From: Streptomyces cadmiisoli
Lineage (GTDB): Bacteria; Actinomycetota; Actinomycetes; Streptomycetales; Streptomycetaceae
DNA: 64,000 bases
NCBI RefSeq assembly: GCF_003261055.1
Contig: NZ_CP030074.1
Span: forward strand, 496,001-560,000
Direction: 5' to 3'
Under the pieces are notes generated by a model, which saw only the letters and a list, made by a program, of their open reading frames with translations, was not told where the DNA came from and searched no databases. Positions 35,093 to 45,800 of the stretch are shown one piece after another (within the stretch, counting starts at the first letter, position 1; the number at the start of each line of letters is the position of its first letter). Made by a program: the position numbers and the translations under genes.

Positions 35093-35119
35093 TGCCTCCG
35101 CGGGAACTTCGCGGAGGCA
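35093..35119 (+). terminator. Hairpin 1 after second S8 peptidase
   Basis: A 10-bp perfect stem (35093-35102 with 35110-35119) and seven-base loop begin 6 bases after the stop codon. Confidence 0.75.
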
Positions 35120-35134
35120 CCGGTCGGACAAGTG

Positions 35135-35168
35135 CGGCGGGTGCCGGGTCACGTCCCGGCACCCGCCG
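35135..35168 (+). terminator. Hairpin 2 after second S8 peptidase
   Basis: A 14-bp perfect stem (35135-35148 with 35155-35168) and six-base loop. With hairpin 1 it forms a tandem terminator ahead of the cyclophilin gene. Confidence 0.85.
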
Positions 35169-35290
35169 TTCGACGCCGTACCCGAACTCGGCCCTGACGC
35201 CCCACGCGGACATGCCCGGCGTGGACGCGAGCTATTTGTGCCGCCGCGTTCGTAGGGTGAGGTCCACGGCCGTACAAGGAAAGGTGCATC

Positions 35291-35818
35291 GTGGCTGAAC
35301 AGCTCTACGCGACCTTGAAGACGAACCACGGCGACATCGAGGTGCGGCTGCTGCCGGACCATGCGCCGAACACCGTGAAGAACTTCGTGGAGCTCGCCAC
35401 CGGCGAACGCGAGTGGATCAACCCGGAAACGGGCCAGAAGACCACGGACAAGCTCTACGACGGCACCGTCTTCCACCGTGTGATCGAGGGCTTCATGATC
35501 CAGGGTGGCGACCCCCTGGGCAACGGGACCGGCGGCCCCGGCTACAAGTTCTCGGACGAGTTCCACCCGGACCTCGCCTTCACCAAGCCGTACCTGCTGG
35601 CCATGGCCAACTCGGGCCCCGGCACCAACGGCTCGCAGTTCTTCATCACGGTCTCCCCGACCACGTGGCTGACCGGGAAGCACACCATCTTCGGAGAGGT
35701 CAGCACCGACGCGGGGAAGAAGGTGGTGGACACGATCGCCACCACCGAAACCAACCCCCGCAACGACCGCCCGGTCAACGACGTCGTCATCGAGTCGATC
35801 ACGATCGAGGTGCGGTAG
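35291..35818 (+). CDS. Cyclophilin-type peptidyl-prolyl isomerase
   Basis: A 175-residue single-domain cyclophilin, without signal peptide, that would catalyse cis-trans isomerisation of proline peptide bonds in the cytoplasm. The active-site core is intact: VFHRVIEGFMIQGGDP (catalytic Arg in FHR; Phe/Gln of FMIQGGD), then MANSGPGTNGSQFFIT. The Trp of the cyclosporin pocket falls in TTWLTGKHTIFGEV. The GTG start follows AAGGAAAGG. It is a housekeeping-type gene, monocistronic between terminators and a convergent gene. Confidence 0.95.
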   Translation: MAEQLYATLKTNHGDIEVRLLPDHAPNTVKNFVELATGEREWINPETGQKTTDKLYDGTVFHRVIEGFMIQGGDPLGNGTGGPGYKFSDEFHPDLAFTKPYLLAMANSGPGTNGSQFFITVSPTTWLTGKHTIFGEVSTDAGKKVVDTIATTETNPRNDRPVNDVVIESITIEVR

Positions 35819-36031
35819 CTGTATTGATCACGGGCGCAGTCGACACTCGCGGGACTACGCAGCTGCTCACCGGTGAGATCGGCGATCCGGAACATCCGCT
35901 CGCCCGTCGAGATGTGCGGCGTCGAAGCACCCAGTTTTCATGCGAGCGGGGTGTGACCTGCGCGCTCATGCAAGCCGATGGTGCTCGGCCCGGTACGGCC
36001 GAGCACCTCGCTGCCCCGCAGCGAGCGACCG

Positions 36032-37606
36032 TCACTCGTCGTCGCGGCGCAGCTCCCACATCATCATGATGGAGGCCGGGTCCAGTGCTCGTTCCGCACC
36101 GGAGAGTTCCTTGGCCGCCGCGAGGAACTGCTTGCCTTGCCACAGTGGCAGCAGTCGCACATCCCTCGCAAGAATTTGCTGAGCCTCCTGGAACTGCACT
36201 TCTGCATCCCTACGATTGCTCTTGCGGCGGGACTGCGGTAGCAGTATCTCGGTGATCTTTGGCGACTCGTAGGGTATGCCAAGGGCATTCTGTTCGCCCA
36301 CGAAGGGTGCGATGAAGTTGTCTGCGTCCGGGAAATCGGGGAACCAACCGCGACCGAACGCCGGGAATGCCCCGTTCTGATAGCCTTCCTGATACGTCTT
36401 CCAAGGGCGGCTTCTCAGCGTGACCTCGAAAAGGCCGGACGCCTCGAGTTGGCGCTTCAGTTCCTGGAACTCCAGTGCAGTTCCCGACCCGTACCGGTCG
36501 CTGGTGTACCAGAGCGACAGGGGGACGGGCTGGTCGATTCCCGCTTCGGACAGTATGTTGCGGGCTTTGTCGGCGCTGGGGTCGCCGAATTCTTCATAAT
36601 AGGAATTGGTGTGACCGGTCAGCCCCGCCGGGACCATTGAGTAGAGCGGCTTGACGGTGTCCTTGTAAACGCCGCTGGCGATGGCGGCCCGATCCACCAG
36701 GTGGGCGACGGCCCTGCGCACGGCGAGTTTTCCGGTCCATGGGTCGTTCGGGTTGAACACCAGGTAGCTGATGTCGACGCCCGAACTCTCGGTGACGGAG
36801 ATGTCCCTGCCGAATCTGCCACGGTGGAGTGCATCGATATCGGAGGCGGCAAGGCCCAAATAGGTGATGTCGATCTTCCGGTTCTTGAGGGAATTTGCCA
36901 GAGTGGAGGAATGTGAGAAGTAGCGAATGGTGACGGCGTCGTTCTTCAGTTCAGCATTGCCGTTGTAATGATCGTTGCCGGAGAGGCGTGCCTCCTTGCC
37001 CTCTTCGTAGTACTCCAGCGTGTACGGCCCGGATCCGGTGATCTGGCCGTCCTCGCGAACGGCAGTGGCTGGATAGTCGGCGGGATCGACGATGGACATC
37101 GCCGGAGTGGCAAGGAGGAACGGGAAAGTAGCGTCCGAGGACTTGAGTTGGAAGACCACCTCGTGATCGTCATTCACCCTGACGCTCTGCAGGTTGCCCA
37201 GCAAGCCTGCTGGACCGCCGGGGACATTTATCTCCTTGATCCGGTCGATGGAGTGCTTCACGGCTTGAGCGTCGAGCTTGTTGCCGTTGGTGAACGTCAG
37301 GTTGTCACGAAGGACACAGCGGTAGTTCAGGTTCGTCGCGTCGATGAACTCGCAACTCTCGGCTGCGTCGGGCACCGGATTGGTTGCGCCCGGGGGATAA
37401 CTCAGCAGCGTCTGATAGACGTTGCGGAACAGCTCCCAGGAACTGTCCCAAGAGGCGGCCGGGTCAAGCGTACTCGGGGAACTCGTTGTTCCTACCACGA
37501 TCGGCTGGCTGTCAGCTGAAAGGTCAGGTAGGAAACCTCCGCATCCGGCTACCAGCGGCACGGAGAGGACCGCCGCCAGGTGACGCAGATTCTTCTTTCG
37601 GTTCAA
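36032..37606 (-). CDS. Peptide-type ABC transporter substrate-binding lipoprotein
   Basis: A 524-residue family 5 extracellular binding lipoprotein. A short basic N-terminus, hydrophobic segment and lipobox LVAGC precede the mature start GGFLPDLS. The family signature region is DPAASWDSSWELFRNVYQTL, then DNLTFTNGNKLDAQAVKHSI. The C-lobe has PAFGRGWFPDFPDADNFIAPF, typical of peptide and nickel binders. The start is a TTG at 37606 chosen because GAAGGAG lies 9 bases upstream; the in-frame sequence before it has no ribosome site. Codons ending in A or T are frequent, unlike all neighbours, which suggests acquisition. No permease or ATPase gene is adjacent. Confidence 0.85.
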   Translation of the reverse strand: MNRKKNLRHLAAVLSVPLVAGCGGFLPDLSADSQPIVVGTTSSPSTLDPAASWDSSWELFRNVYQTLLSYPPGATNPVPDAAESCEFIDATNLNYRCVLRDNLTFTNGNKLDAQAVKHSIDRIKEINVPGGPAGLLGNLQSVRVNDDHEVVFQLKSSDATFPFLLATPAMSIVDPADYPATAVREDGQITGSGPYTLEYYEEGKEARLSGNDHYNGNAELKNDAVTIRYFSHSSTLANSLKNRKIDITYLGLAASDIDALHRGRFGRDISVTESSGVDISYLVFNPNDPWTGKLAVRRAVAHLVDRAAIASGVYKDTVKPLYSMVPAGLTGHTNSYYEEFGDPSADKARNILSEAGIDQPVPLSLWYTSDRYGSGTALEFQELKRQLEASGLFEVTLRSRPWKTYQEGYQNGAFPAFGRGWFPDFPDADNFIAPFVGEQNALGIPYESPKITEILLPQSRRKSNRRDAEVQFQEAQQILARDVRLLPLWQGKQFLAAAKELSGAERALDPASIMMMWELRRDDE

Positions 37607-38707
37607 GACGTCTTGCTCCTTCAAATACCACACGTACGGTGGCAAACCAATTGCAGCGTCACAGGAGGAGGCACGGCTCGGGCTTGGTCATGGCCTGATC
37701 GCCGGCTGCGGAAAACTCTGCCCAAGGGACAGCGACGGCTCGTTCTCGATAACCGCCGCGGTCGTATGCGTGATGCTCGGCGTGGGCGATGTACTGGGAT
37801 GCTGACGCGGCTCAACCTAGCGGTGGAGGATGTGCCTAGGCTCGCGCAGCCGCGATTGATGTCCTCTCGGCCCCGGAAGGGTTGCCCTTTCCTACCATCA
37901 GCCCCGAACAGCCTGCTGCCGCACGTTCAGGAAGTTCGGAAGCCCCAGGGGGAGCCCCCTGGCCCCGGAGGCAGGTCACATGGGCTTCGTTCCTGAGCGG
38001 GGTGAGATACGTGTGACGATGCACCCTATGCAACGTCTACATGGTTGATAGTCCGACATCCCGGGCTTCGTGTGGGCGCGCCCATAGGCACCCGAGGTGT
38101 CCCGTGGGGAAGACGAGCCCTGAGTCGGCGCGGGGGAACTGTTTTCTGCCCGATTGTTCCCAACCTCGTCGCATGAGGCGTTCGTTCACTCGTGTCCGGG
38201 ATATGTTCTTCGCCAGCGGGCTCGTTCTTGTCCCCGTCTTGAGCGGGCCCGCATCATTCCAGGGCACACATGTCCGCCGTCGCGTGTTGAACACGCCTTC
38301 CGACGCCGGTGTGGCTCCCGGCCCAACGCGCCTGCGTAAGTAGCCGCCAGGGTGGAGTGCGCGAAGATTACGTAGTGTGTCGTACGTATGCCGCTCCGAC
38401 CCTCGAAATAATCGCGATGTTGATCAAGCCCGGTCCCGGCGGTCCCGCCTGGACGGCGACACCGTCGGGCGCGTGACACCCCACAAGGCGGCCGCCCCGA
38501 CGTCGATGTGAACGACCACGACACCTGCGAAGGACGGTCAGTGGCGCGCAGACCGGCCGAGGCCGAGCCGAGGTGTGCCCGGGCGGCGCTCCCGGAGCCG
38601 GCCCCGGGCTTCAGGTGTGCATACGAGCACGGCACCCCCCGAAAGGCAGGATGTGTGATTCACCCACTAATGTCGCTGGCAGCCTTCGCGTCGTCGTCGA
38701 AGCGGCG
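37607..38707. other. 1.1-kb gap without a credible gene
   Basis: Several short frames occur on both strands, but none combines ribosome site, codon bias and recognisable protein. Base composition is less G+C-rich than the window average, as in the adjacent binding-protein gene, so this may be the flank of an acquired segment or decayed DNA. Confidence 0.5.
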
Positions 38708-41539
38708 ATGACAGTGGAAAGGGAGCACAAGGGCAGGACGGGTATGCGTGGTCTTCGGGAGTCTGCCGAACGTCCTGAGCTGATCGGGCGGACGGCCGAG
38801 CTGGCGATGCTCGGCAGGCTCATCGAGCAGGTGAGTTGCGGCGGGGCTTCGTCGGTGCTGCTGCACGGTGCGGCGGGCGTCGGCAAGAGTGCCTTGCTGG
38901 ACGCGGTGGCGGCTCGCGCGAACGGCGCGGGGTTCCAGGTGCTGCGGGCCACCGGTGTGGAGTCCGAGGTCACCCTTCCATGGTCGGGACTTCACCATCT
39001 GCTGTACGGCCTGCGCGACGAACTGGACCGGTTGCAGGAGATGCAGAGGGAAGTCCTGGAACGGCTTCTGGGTCTTTCCCCGGGTCCTGCACCGGATCGG
39101 TTCGCGGTCTCGGCGGCCGTGCTGGCGCTGCTCCACGCCCTTGCGGAGGACCGGCCCGTGCTGCTGGTCCTCGACGACGCCCAGTGGCTCGACGAAGCCA
39201 GCGAACGCATCATCGCCTTCGTGCTGCGCCGCCTCGCACCGAAGCGGATCGGGTGTGTCAGCGCAGTTCGTGCGGAGTCGAAGGTCTGCCTGGACACGAG
39301 CGCCGTGTCGCAGCACCGAGTCGAATCCCTGGACGCTGCGGCCGCGGCCGCCCTGCTGGACAGCCGCTCTCCCGGACTGGCGCCGGCCGTACGGCGGCGG
39401 ATGCTCGACGAGGCGGCCGGCAACCCGCTGGCGCTGCTGGAGCTTCCGGCACACCTGAGCGAGGAGCAGCTGTCGGGTTCCGCGGAGCTTCCCGGCTGGT
39501 TCTCCCTGAGCCACCAACTGGAGTCGCTCTACGCCGACAGGGTGCGCAGCCTGCCGAAATCGACCCGGGATCTGCTGCTGCTGGCGGCCTTCGATACGAC
39601 AGGGAGCCTGCGCGCCATCTGGTCGGCGCTCCCGGGGGGCGGTACGGCCGCCGACTGCGCCGTGGTGCCCGCCGAGCGTGCCGCGCTGGTGAGGATCGAC
39701 TCCGAGAACGGTCGTCTGGTCTTCCGGCATCCCTTGGTGCGTTCCGTCATCGTCCAGTTGGCCACTCCGGACCGACGCCGCTCGGCGCACCGGGCCTTGG
39801 GCGCGGCTCTCGTCGATGAACCCGAGCGGCAGATCGGCCACCTCATCGCCGGCCACCTCGCCCCCGACGACGTCGCGGCTCAGACGTTGGAGAGCGCCGC
39901 CCACCGGGCCGCGCGATGCGGTGCCTCGAACGCCGCCATCAGTGCCTTCCGCCACGCCTCGGCCCTCAGCCTCAAGCCCCAGGACCGCTCCCGTCGCCTG
40001 GCCATGGCCGCGTTCGCGTCCAGCCATGCCGGACGCCTGGACACCGCCGCGGACCTGCTGCGCAGCCTTTCGGACGAGCAGGCCGAGCCCGAAGACGCCG
40101 CACGAGCCGCCACGGCCGCCGCCATCCGGCTGATACACCGCGACGGCGACGTCCTGACAGCCCACCGGCTGCTGGTGCGCGCCCTGGACGATCTCATCGA
40201 CGCTGCGGACGTCTCACCGGTCGTCGCCCAAGAACTGACCGACGACCTCTTCTACCTGCTGATCGAAGCCTCAACCTACGGCGGCGGCCCGCAGTTGTGG
40301 GAGGAGGTCGCCGCCCGGGTCGGACGCGTGTCGGAGTTCGCGAAGCTGGGGTTCGACGCACTGGCCGACCCCGTGCGCTGCGGCCGCACGGTCGGACCGC
40401 GGCTGCGCCGAGCGTTCGACATGATCCCGGAGGGCGCGGACCCCAAGCGCGTCACACAGCTGGCGCACATGGCCCTCTACTGCGACGACCTCGGCTGGTA
40501 CCGCGGCAAGGCAGCGCGTGCCGCCGAAGTGTCGCGCGCCGGCGGCGCGTTCGCCGGCTGGGCGGCGACGACCCTGCTGCTCGCCCTGGACTCGTACCAC
40601 ACTGCCGGCTGGAGCGAAGCGGAGGCGATGCTCCGCGACGGACTGCGGGTGGCCCAGGAGTTCGGCTATACGACGCTCGGCTCCCGCATGCGCTACCAGC
40701 TGGCCCTCATCGAAGCCGGGCGTGGCCGGGTGGAGGCAGTCGAGGCACTGGTCCATCGGATCGTGGAGACATCTTTGCCTCAGGGCCTGGCCGCCGGAGA
40801 GGTCATGGCGAGGCAGCCTCTTGCGCTGCTCGCCCTGGGAAACGGCGACTACGAGACCGCCTTTCAGCACTGTGCCCGTATCAGCCCTCCCGGACGGTTC
40901 CCGGCCTATTCGCCCTGGGTGCTCTGGTCGTTGCTGGACCTGGTGGAGGCCGCCGTCATGACGGGCAGGACGGAGGAGGCGCGCGCGCATGTCGCAGCCG
41001 CCGTGAGAGCGGACGTCCGGTCTCTGTCGCCCCGGGTCGCCCTCGTCGTCGCCGGCGCCGTGGCTCTCACCGCCCCCGACGACGAGGCGCAGAAACGCTA
41101 CGAGGAGGCTCTGGCGCTGCCGGACACCGCCCGTTACGGATTCGAATGCGCGCGCATTCGACTTGCTTACGGCCAATGGCTCATCGAGCAGGGGCGATGT
41201 GACGCTGCACGGCACGTGCTCAGGTGTGCCCTGGCGACGCTGGAGAACCTTGAAGCGCGGCCATGGGTGGAGCGGGCTCGCGCGGCGTACGGCGCGGCGG
41301 GAGCCGAGGCCGGTGCCCCGGACAAGGCGGCAGGCGTACGTCGCCAGTCCGGCGAGAGCGTCCTGACGTCCAGGGAGCTGGAGATAGCGAATCTGGCCGC
41401 CACCGGCAAGAGCAACAAGGAGATCGCTGAGCAGCTCTTCTTGTCGCAGCGCACGGTGAGCACGCATCTGTACAACATCTTCCCCAAGTTGGGCATCAAC
41501 TCCCGGGCCGGGCTGCGTGATGCCCTCCTGGCCCTGTGA
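38708..41539 (+). CDS. LAL-type LuxR-family regulator (large ATP-binding)
   Basis: About 943 residues. It has the LAL plan: an N-terminal AAA/NACHT-like ATPase with Walker A LHGAAGVGKSALL (about 53) and Walker B VLLVLDDAQWLDE (about 155), a long helical tetratricopeptide-like middle, and a C-terminal LuxR helix-turn-helix (last 60 residues; TSRELEIANLAATGKSNKEI, then SQRTVSTHLYNIFPKLG). Such proteins activate secondary-metabolite, sugar or stress genes after ligand and ATP binding. Start uncertain: ATG at 38708 or, with a better AGGGCAGG spacing, at 38744. It stands at the edge of the T7SS locus and converges on a small LuxR regulator. Confidence 0.88.
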   Translation: MTVEREHKGRTGMRGLRESAERPELIGRTAELAMLGRLIEQVSCGGASSVLLHGAAGVGKSALLDAVAARANGAGFQVLRATGVESEVTLPWSGLHHLLYGLRDELDRLQEMQREVLERLLGLSPGPAPDRFAVSAAVLALLHALAEDRPVLLVLDDAQWLDEASERIIAFVLRRLAPKRIGCVSAVRAESKVCLDTSAVSQHRVESLDAAAAAALLDSRSPGLAPAVRRRMLDEAAGNPLALLELPAHLSEEQLSGSAELPGWFSLSHQLESLYADRVRSLPKSTRDLLLLAAFDTTGSLRAIWSALPGGGTAADCAVVPAERAALVRIDSENGRLVFRHPLVRSVIVQLATPDRRRSAHRALGAALVDEPERQIGHLIAGHLAPDDVAAQTLESAAHRAARCGASNAAISAFRHASALSLKPQDRSRRLAMAAFASSHAGRLDTAADLLRSLSDEQAEPEDAARAATAAAIRLIHRDGDVLTAHRLLVRALDDLIDAADVSPVVAQELTDDLFYLLIEASTYGGGPQLWEEVAARVGRVSEFAKLGFDALADPVRCGRTVGPRLRRAFDMIPEGADPKRVTQLAHMALYCDDLGWYRGKAARAAEVSRAGGAFAGWAATTLLLALDSYHTAGWSEAEAMLRDGLRVAQEFGYTTLGSRMRYQLALIEAGRGRVEAVEALVHRIVETSLPQGLAAGEVMARQPLALLALGNGDYETAFQHCARISPPGRFPAYSPWVLWSLLDLVEAAVMTGRTEEARAHVAAAVRADVRSLSPRVALVVAGAVALTAPDDEAQKRYEEALALPDTARYGFECARIRLAYGQWLIEQGRCDAARHVLRCALATLENLEARPWVERARAAYGAAGAEAGAPDKAAGVRRQSGESVLTSRELEIANLAATGKSNKEIAEQLFLSQRTVSTHLYNIFPKLGINSRAGLRDALLAL

Positions 41540-41560
41540 CATGCAGACCGTGCGGAAGTT

Positions 41561-42196
41561 TCACAGGATCCCGATGCGGGCCGCGTAGCCGACCGCGTGG
41601 GTGCGGTTGCGGAGCCCCAAGCGGGCGAGCATCCCATGGATCGCGTTCTTTATGGTGCGCTCCGAATAGCTGAGCTTCTCGGCTATCTCCTCCGTGGTCC
41701 AGCCTTCCGAGAGGAGTCGGACGATGTCGATCTCGCGCTCCGACAGCGTGAAATCGGAGGATTCGGAGACCTGCATCGCGCGCAGACCTTCGACCAGTTT
41801 GCGGACCAGCTCCGCCGGAAGGTAGGCGTGACCGGCCCGGCTGCTGACGATGGTGGAGAGGATGTGCTGCATCTCCGTCTGGCGGCGCGGGAGGAAGCTC
41901 ACCAGCCCGTGGCTGATGGCCCCCGTCAGCTGGGCCTCGGTGATGCTGTCGGCCACGAGGACCACGCGCATGTCCGGATTACCGGTCTCCAGAGAGGCTT
42001 TCCTGATGCCGGCGAGTGTCTGGGACGTCACGTCCGTCGCGAGCACCACCATCACATCCGCCCTGGCCCGGTCCTCGAAGCCGAGCACTTCCACCATCTG
42101 CGGCCGGGAGCGCAGATACCCCGTCACGCCCTCGCGGGTCACTGGGTCGTTGGCCAGTACGACGACCGTGGGCGGCCGCTCGGGACCCGTACTCAC
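41561..42196 (-). CDS. LuxR-type regulator with degenerate receiver domain
   Basis: A 211-residue protein laid out like a NarL response regulator. The C-terminal helix-turn-helix is canonical (LSEREIDIVRLLSEGWTTEE, then SERTIKNAIHGMLARLG). The N-terminal half folds like a receiver (TVVVLANDPVTREGVTGYL, VVLVADSITEAQLTGAIS), but the acidic pair is reduced to Asn-Asp and the phospho-acceptor strand reads ADVMVVLATDV with no Asp in the usual place. The conserved Lys is replaced in SFLPRR. It is thus probably phosphorylation-independent. The GTG start follows GAGGAG. It is divergent from the beta-helix/AAA+ gene, so it is a good candidate T7SS regulator. Confidence 0.85.
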   Translation of the reverse strand: MSTGPERPPTVVVLANDPVTREGVTGYLRSRPQMVEVLGFEDRARADVMVVLATDVTSQTLAGIRKASLETGNPDMRVVLVADSITEAQLTGAISHGLVSFLPRRQTEMQHILSTIVSSRAGHAYLPAELVRKLVEGLRAMQVSESSDFTLSEREIDIVRLLSEGWTTEEIAEKLSYSERTIKNAIHGMLARLGLRNRTHAVGYAARIGIL

Positions 42197-42826
42197 TTGT
42201 GGGAACTCCTCGATGCGTGCACGGTCGGCCGGTCTCCGTAAAGGTGTACGGGATGGGAGTGGGGGTTCCATGGGACGCCTCTGGGATCGGGTTTGCGGGC
42301 GACGTCAGGAAGGAGCGGGTGGGTCCGCGCCGCCTGACAGAGAGCCTGCCTGCGAAGGGCGGTCGGATCCATACGTGCAATGACGCAGATCGCCTGGTGC
42401 ACGGCTCGGCAGCCCTCCACGATGACGTACTCACTCGCCCGCCCGGGACGGGGGTCGGACGTGCCGGGGAGCGTGACCGCCTCCGCGAGCCGGGATGCCC
42501 GGAACCGTCACATGGTGGCTCGGCCTCCGGACATGATCGTGCGGCCGGTGTCCGCCATCCAGCCGGTTGCCTCTCTGTACCCTTCGCTCCTGCCCTTATG
42601 GCCCCACCGTCGTTTCCGGCATGGTCGAGTGCTCGGAGCAAGGCCGATGCTGAGGCCAGCAATTGGGCCGTCAGCCGACTGTCGCCGCAGGTGGAAGCAG
42701 GTGTCAACTCACCTGCAGGCCCGTGGGGATGACCTGGTCGGTGCGTGCATGATGGGCCTGTCACACCCGGCACCGGCTCCGGGCCAAGGGGGGTTCCGCG
42801 GTGCCACGATGAGGAGGTTCCCGCTC
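42197..42826. other. Divergent regulatory gap at the head of the T7SS locus
   Basis: These 630 bases separate the pseudo-receiver regulator from the beta-helix/AAA+ gene. I see no gene. An upstream in-frame extension of the latter reaches back here but lacks a ribosome site. Promoters for both directions should be here. Confidence 0.5.
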
Positions 42827-45800
42827 GTGTCACGCCAGGTACTGCACGTCGGCCCGTCGCGGTCCGATGCCTACCGCACACTCGGCGAAGCGCTCAGCCG
42901 GGCCCGCAGCGGCGCCGTGATCAGCGTCGCGCCGGGGCAGTACCCCGAGAACCTGGTGATCACGACACGTGTGACCATCGCCGCGGAGCAGGCGCGCGGT
43001 ACCGTGCACATCTGCCCGCCGGAAGGCAGCGCGGTGGTGCTGAAGGCGGACGCCATGATGATGACGGACCTCGTCCTGCGCGGACGCGACGAGAACGTGC
43101 CGGTGGTGGCCGTGCTGCGCGGCCAACTGGCCCTGGACGGCTGCGAGATCAGCGGCGCGGCGTGGACGGCGGTACTGGCCAGGGACAGTGGCGCGCTGGC
43201 CATGAGGGACTGCCGCGTGAGCAACCCGGGCGGGGCGGGCGTGGTGGACACCTCCGGTGAGGAATCCTCCGTCGAGTCCTCCGTGATCGAGAACCTCGGC
43301 ACGAGCGGGATCGTGCTGTCCGAGCAGAGCAGCATGGTCGTGCGGGGGTGCAGCATCAGGGACGCCCGGGGCAACGGCGTACTGGCGAACGGCTCCGCCC
43401 GCGGCTCGGTGGAGGACTGCGACATCTCGTCGACCGACAAACCGGCCATCGCGCTGGAGGAGCAGAGCAGTACGCGGATCCTGCGCACGGTGGTGCATGA
43501 CACCAGCACCGGCGTGCAACTGTCGAGTGCGGCCCGCAACGAGCTGGAGGAAGTGCGCGTCACCGGAACCGTCTCCGCCGGGATCATCCTGAGCAACGGC
43601 ACCGATCCCGTGCTGCGCCGCTGCCGCACCGCACGCACCAAGGGCCCGGGCCTGTTGGTGACGGACCGGGCCCGGGGCACCTTCGAGGACTGCTGGCTGG
43701 AGTCCTCGGAGGTCGCCGCTCTCCGGGTGGACGGCCCGGCGGCGCCGGTGCTCATCGGGCTGTCGATACGCGGCAGCGCGACGGGCGCCACGTTCACCGA
43801 CGGCGCCACCGCCGAGCTGGACCGCCTGGAGTTGCAGGATGTCCGAGGCACCGCCATCTCGGTTCGTGGCGCCGCGAACCCGCTGATCCGACGTGCCAGA
43901 CTGCGCGGGGTCGGCGGTCGCGGTGTCGAGGTGACGGAGTCCGGGCGAGGGCGCCTGGAGGAGTGCCACCTGCAGGAGACCGGTGAATCCGCGGTCCATG
44001 TCTCGGACGGAGGCAACCTCTACATCGGTGGCAGCAGGATCGAGGAGCCGCGCGCACACGGGTTGGTGATCGGCTCCGACGCGGCGGCCACCCTGCGGGA
44101 CTGCGTGGTCGTCGCCGCGAAGAACACGGGTGTGCACGTCGGATCCGGTGGCGAGCTGACGGCGACTCGTCTGCGGGTGCACCGGGGAGCCGAGCACGGC
44201 GTCCTGATCGCCGACGGTGCCCGCGCCTCGATCAACTCCTCCGAGGCCAGCGCCTGCGGTGGGGACGGCTTCCGCATCGACAGCTCCGAGTCCGTCTCGC
44301 TCAGCGGCTGCTCCGCCCGCGAGAACCAGGGCGGCGGCGTCGTGCAGACCCGGCCCGGTGACCGTGTGTCCGTGGAGAACCTGGCTTCCCTCGACAACGG
44401 TGCGCCCGACGCCTACGGCGACGCGGCGCTCGACCATCTCGACCCCGGCCGGCTGGGCCAGGACGCCGGCCCTCTCTCGGAGCTCGACCGGCTGATCGGG
44501 CTGGAGAACGTCAAGCACCAGGTGCGCACCCTGGTGAGCCTCGCCCAGCTCGCCCGTCGCCGCGCCGAACTCGGGCTGCCGTCCCCGCCGATGGCCCGCC
44601 ACCTGGTCTTCGCCGGGCCGCCCGGTACCGGCAAGACCAGCGTGGCCAGGCTCTACGGGTCGGTCCTCGCCGGTCTCGGGGCACTGCCGAAGGGGCATCT
44701 CGTCGAGGTCTCCCGGGCCGACCTCGTGGCCCAGGTGATCGGTGGTACCGCCATCAAGACCACCGAGGCGTTCCAGAGCGCGCTCGGCGGTGTGCTCTTC
44801 ATCGACGAGGCATACAGTCTGCTGTCCGACGGCGGCCGTTCCGGCGCCGACTTCGGGCGTGAGGCCGTGGACACGCTGCTGAAGCTGATGGAGGACCACC
44901 GCGAGGAGGTCGTCGTCGTGGTGGCGGGCTACTCCGACCGCATGCAGGAGTTCCTGGCCTCCAACCCCGGACTGCAGTCCCGCTTCTCCCGCACGGTCGA
45001 GTTCGAGAACTACACCGTGCCCGAACTCGTGGCGATCATGGAGAGCATGTGCGGGTCGCACCAGTACGAACTCGGTGAGGGCACACGTGAGGCGCTCACG
45101 CTGTTGTTCGAGCGGATGCCCCGCGACGCCTGCTTCGGCAACGGCCGCGCGGCCCGGCAGGTGTTCGAGGAGATGGTGGACCGGCAGGCGTTCCGGCTCG
45201 CCACGCTGCGCGATCCCGAAGCCAGTGACCTGACCACGCTGCTCCCGGTGGACGTCGGCGAGCGGGAGGCCGCGGAGGTCGCCGGCACCGGCGCGGCGGA
45301 GAGCGGCACACCGTTGGAGCGGCTGAACGAGCTGATCGGCCTCGCCTCCGTGAAACGGGACGTCACCGACCTGGTCAACCTGCTCGGCACGGCGCGGCGC
45401 CGGGAGGCCGCGGGCCTGCCCGCGCCGAGGATCAGCAACCACCTTGTCTTCACCGGCCCACCGGGCACCGGCAAGACGACGGTGGCCCGCCTCTACGCGG
45501 AACTGCTGGTCTCGCTCGGCGCACTTCCTCGCGGTCAGCTCGTCGAGGTGTCCCGGGCCGACCTGGTCGGGCGGTACATCGGGCACACCGCCCAGCTCAC
45601 CCGTGAGGTCTTCGAACGGGCCCGGGGCGGTGTGCTGTTCGTCGACGAGGCTTACACCCTCACCCCGTCCGGCGCCTCCGGCGCGGACTTCGGCCGCGAG
45701 GCGGTCGACACGCTGCTGAAGCTGATGGAGGACCACCGCGACGAGGTCGTCGTGATCGTCGCCGGCTACACCGCGCAGATGGCCGACTTCCTGGCCTCCA

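Noticed and set aside
31245..35213. 1322-codon open frame on the minus strand
   Set aside because: It mirrors the S8 peptidase gene. Third-position GC bias, signal peptide and catalytic motifs are all on the plus strand.
38041..38635. Small frames in the gap before the LAL regulator
   Set aside because: Atypical codon use, no ribosome site and no recognisable protein on either strand.
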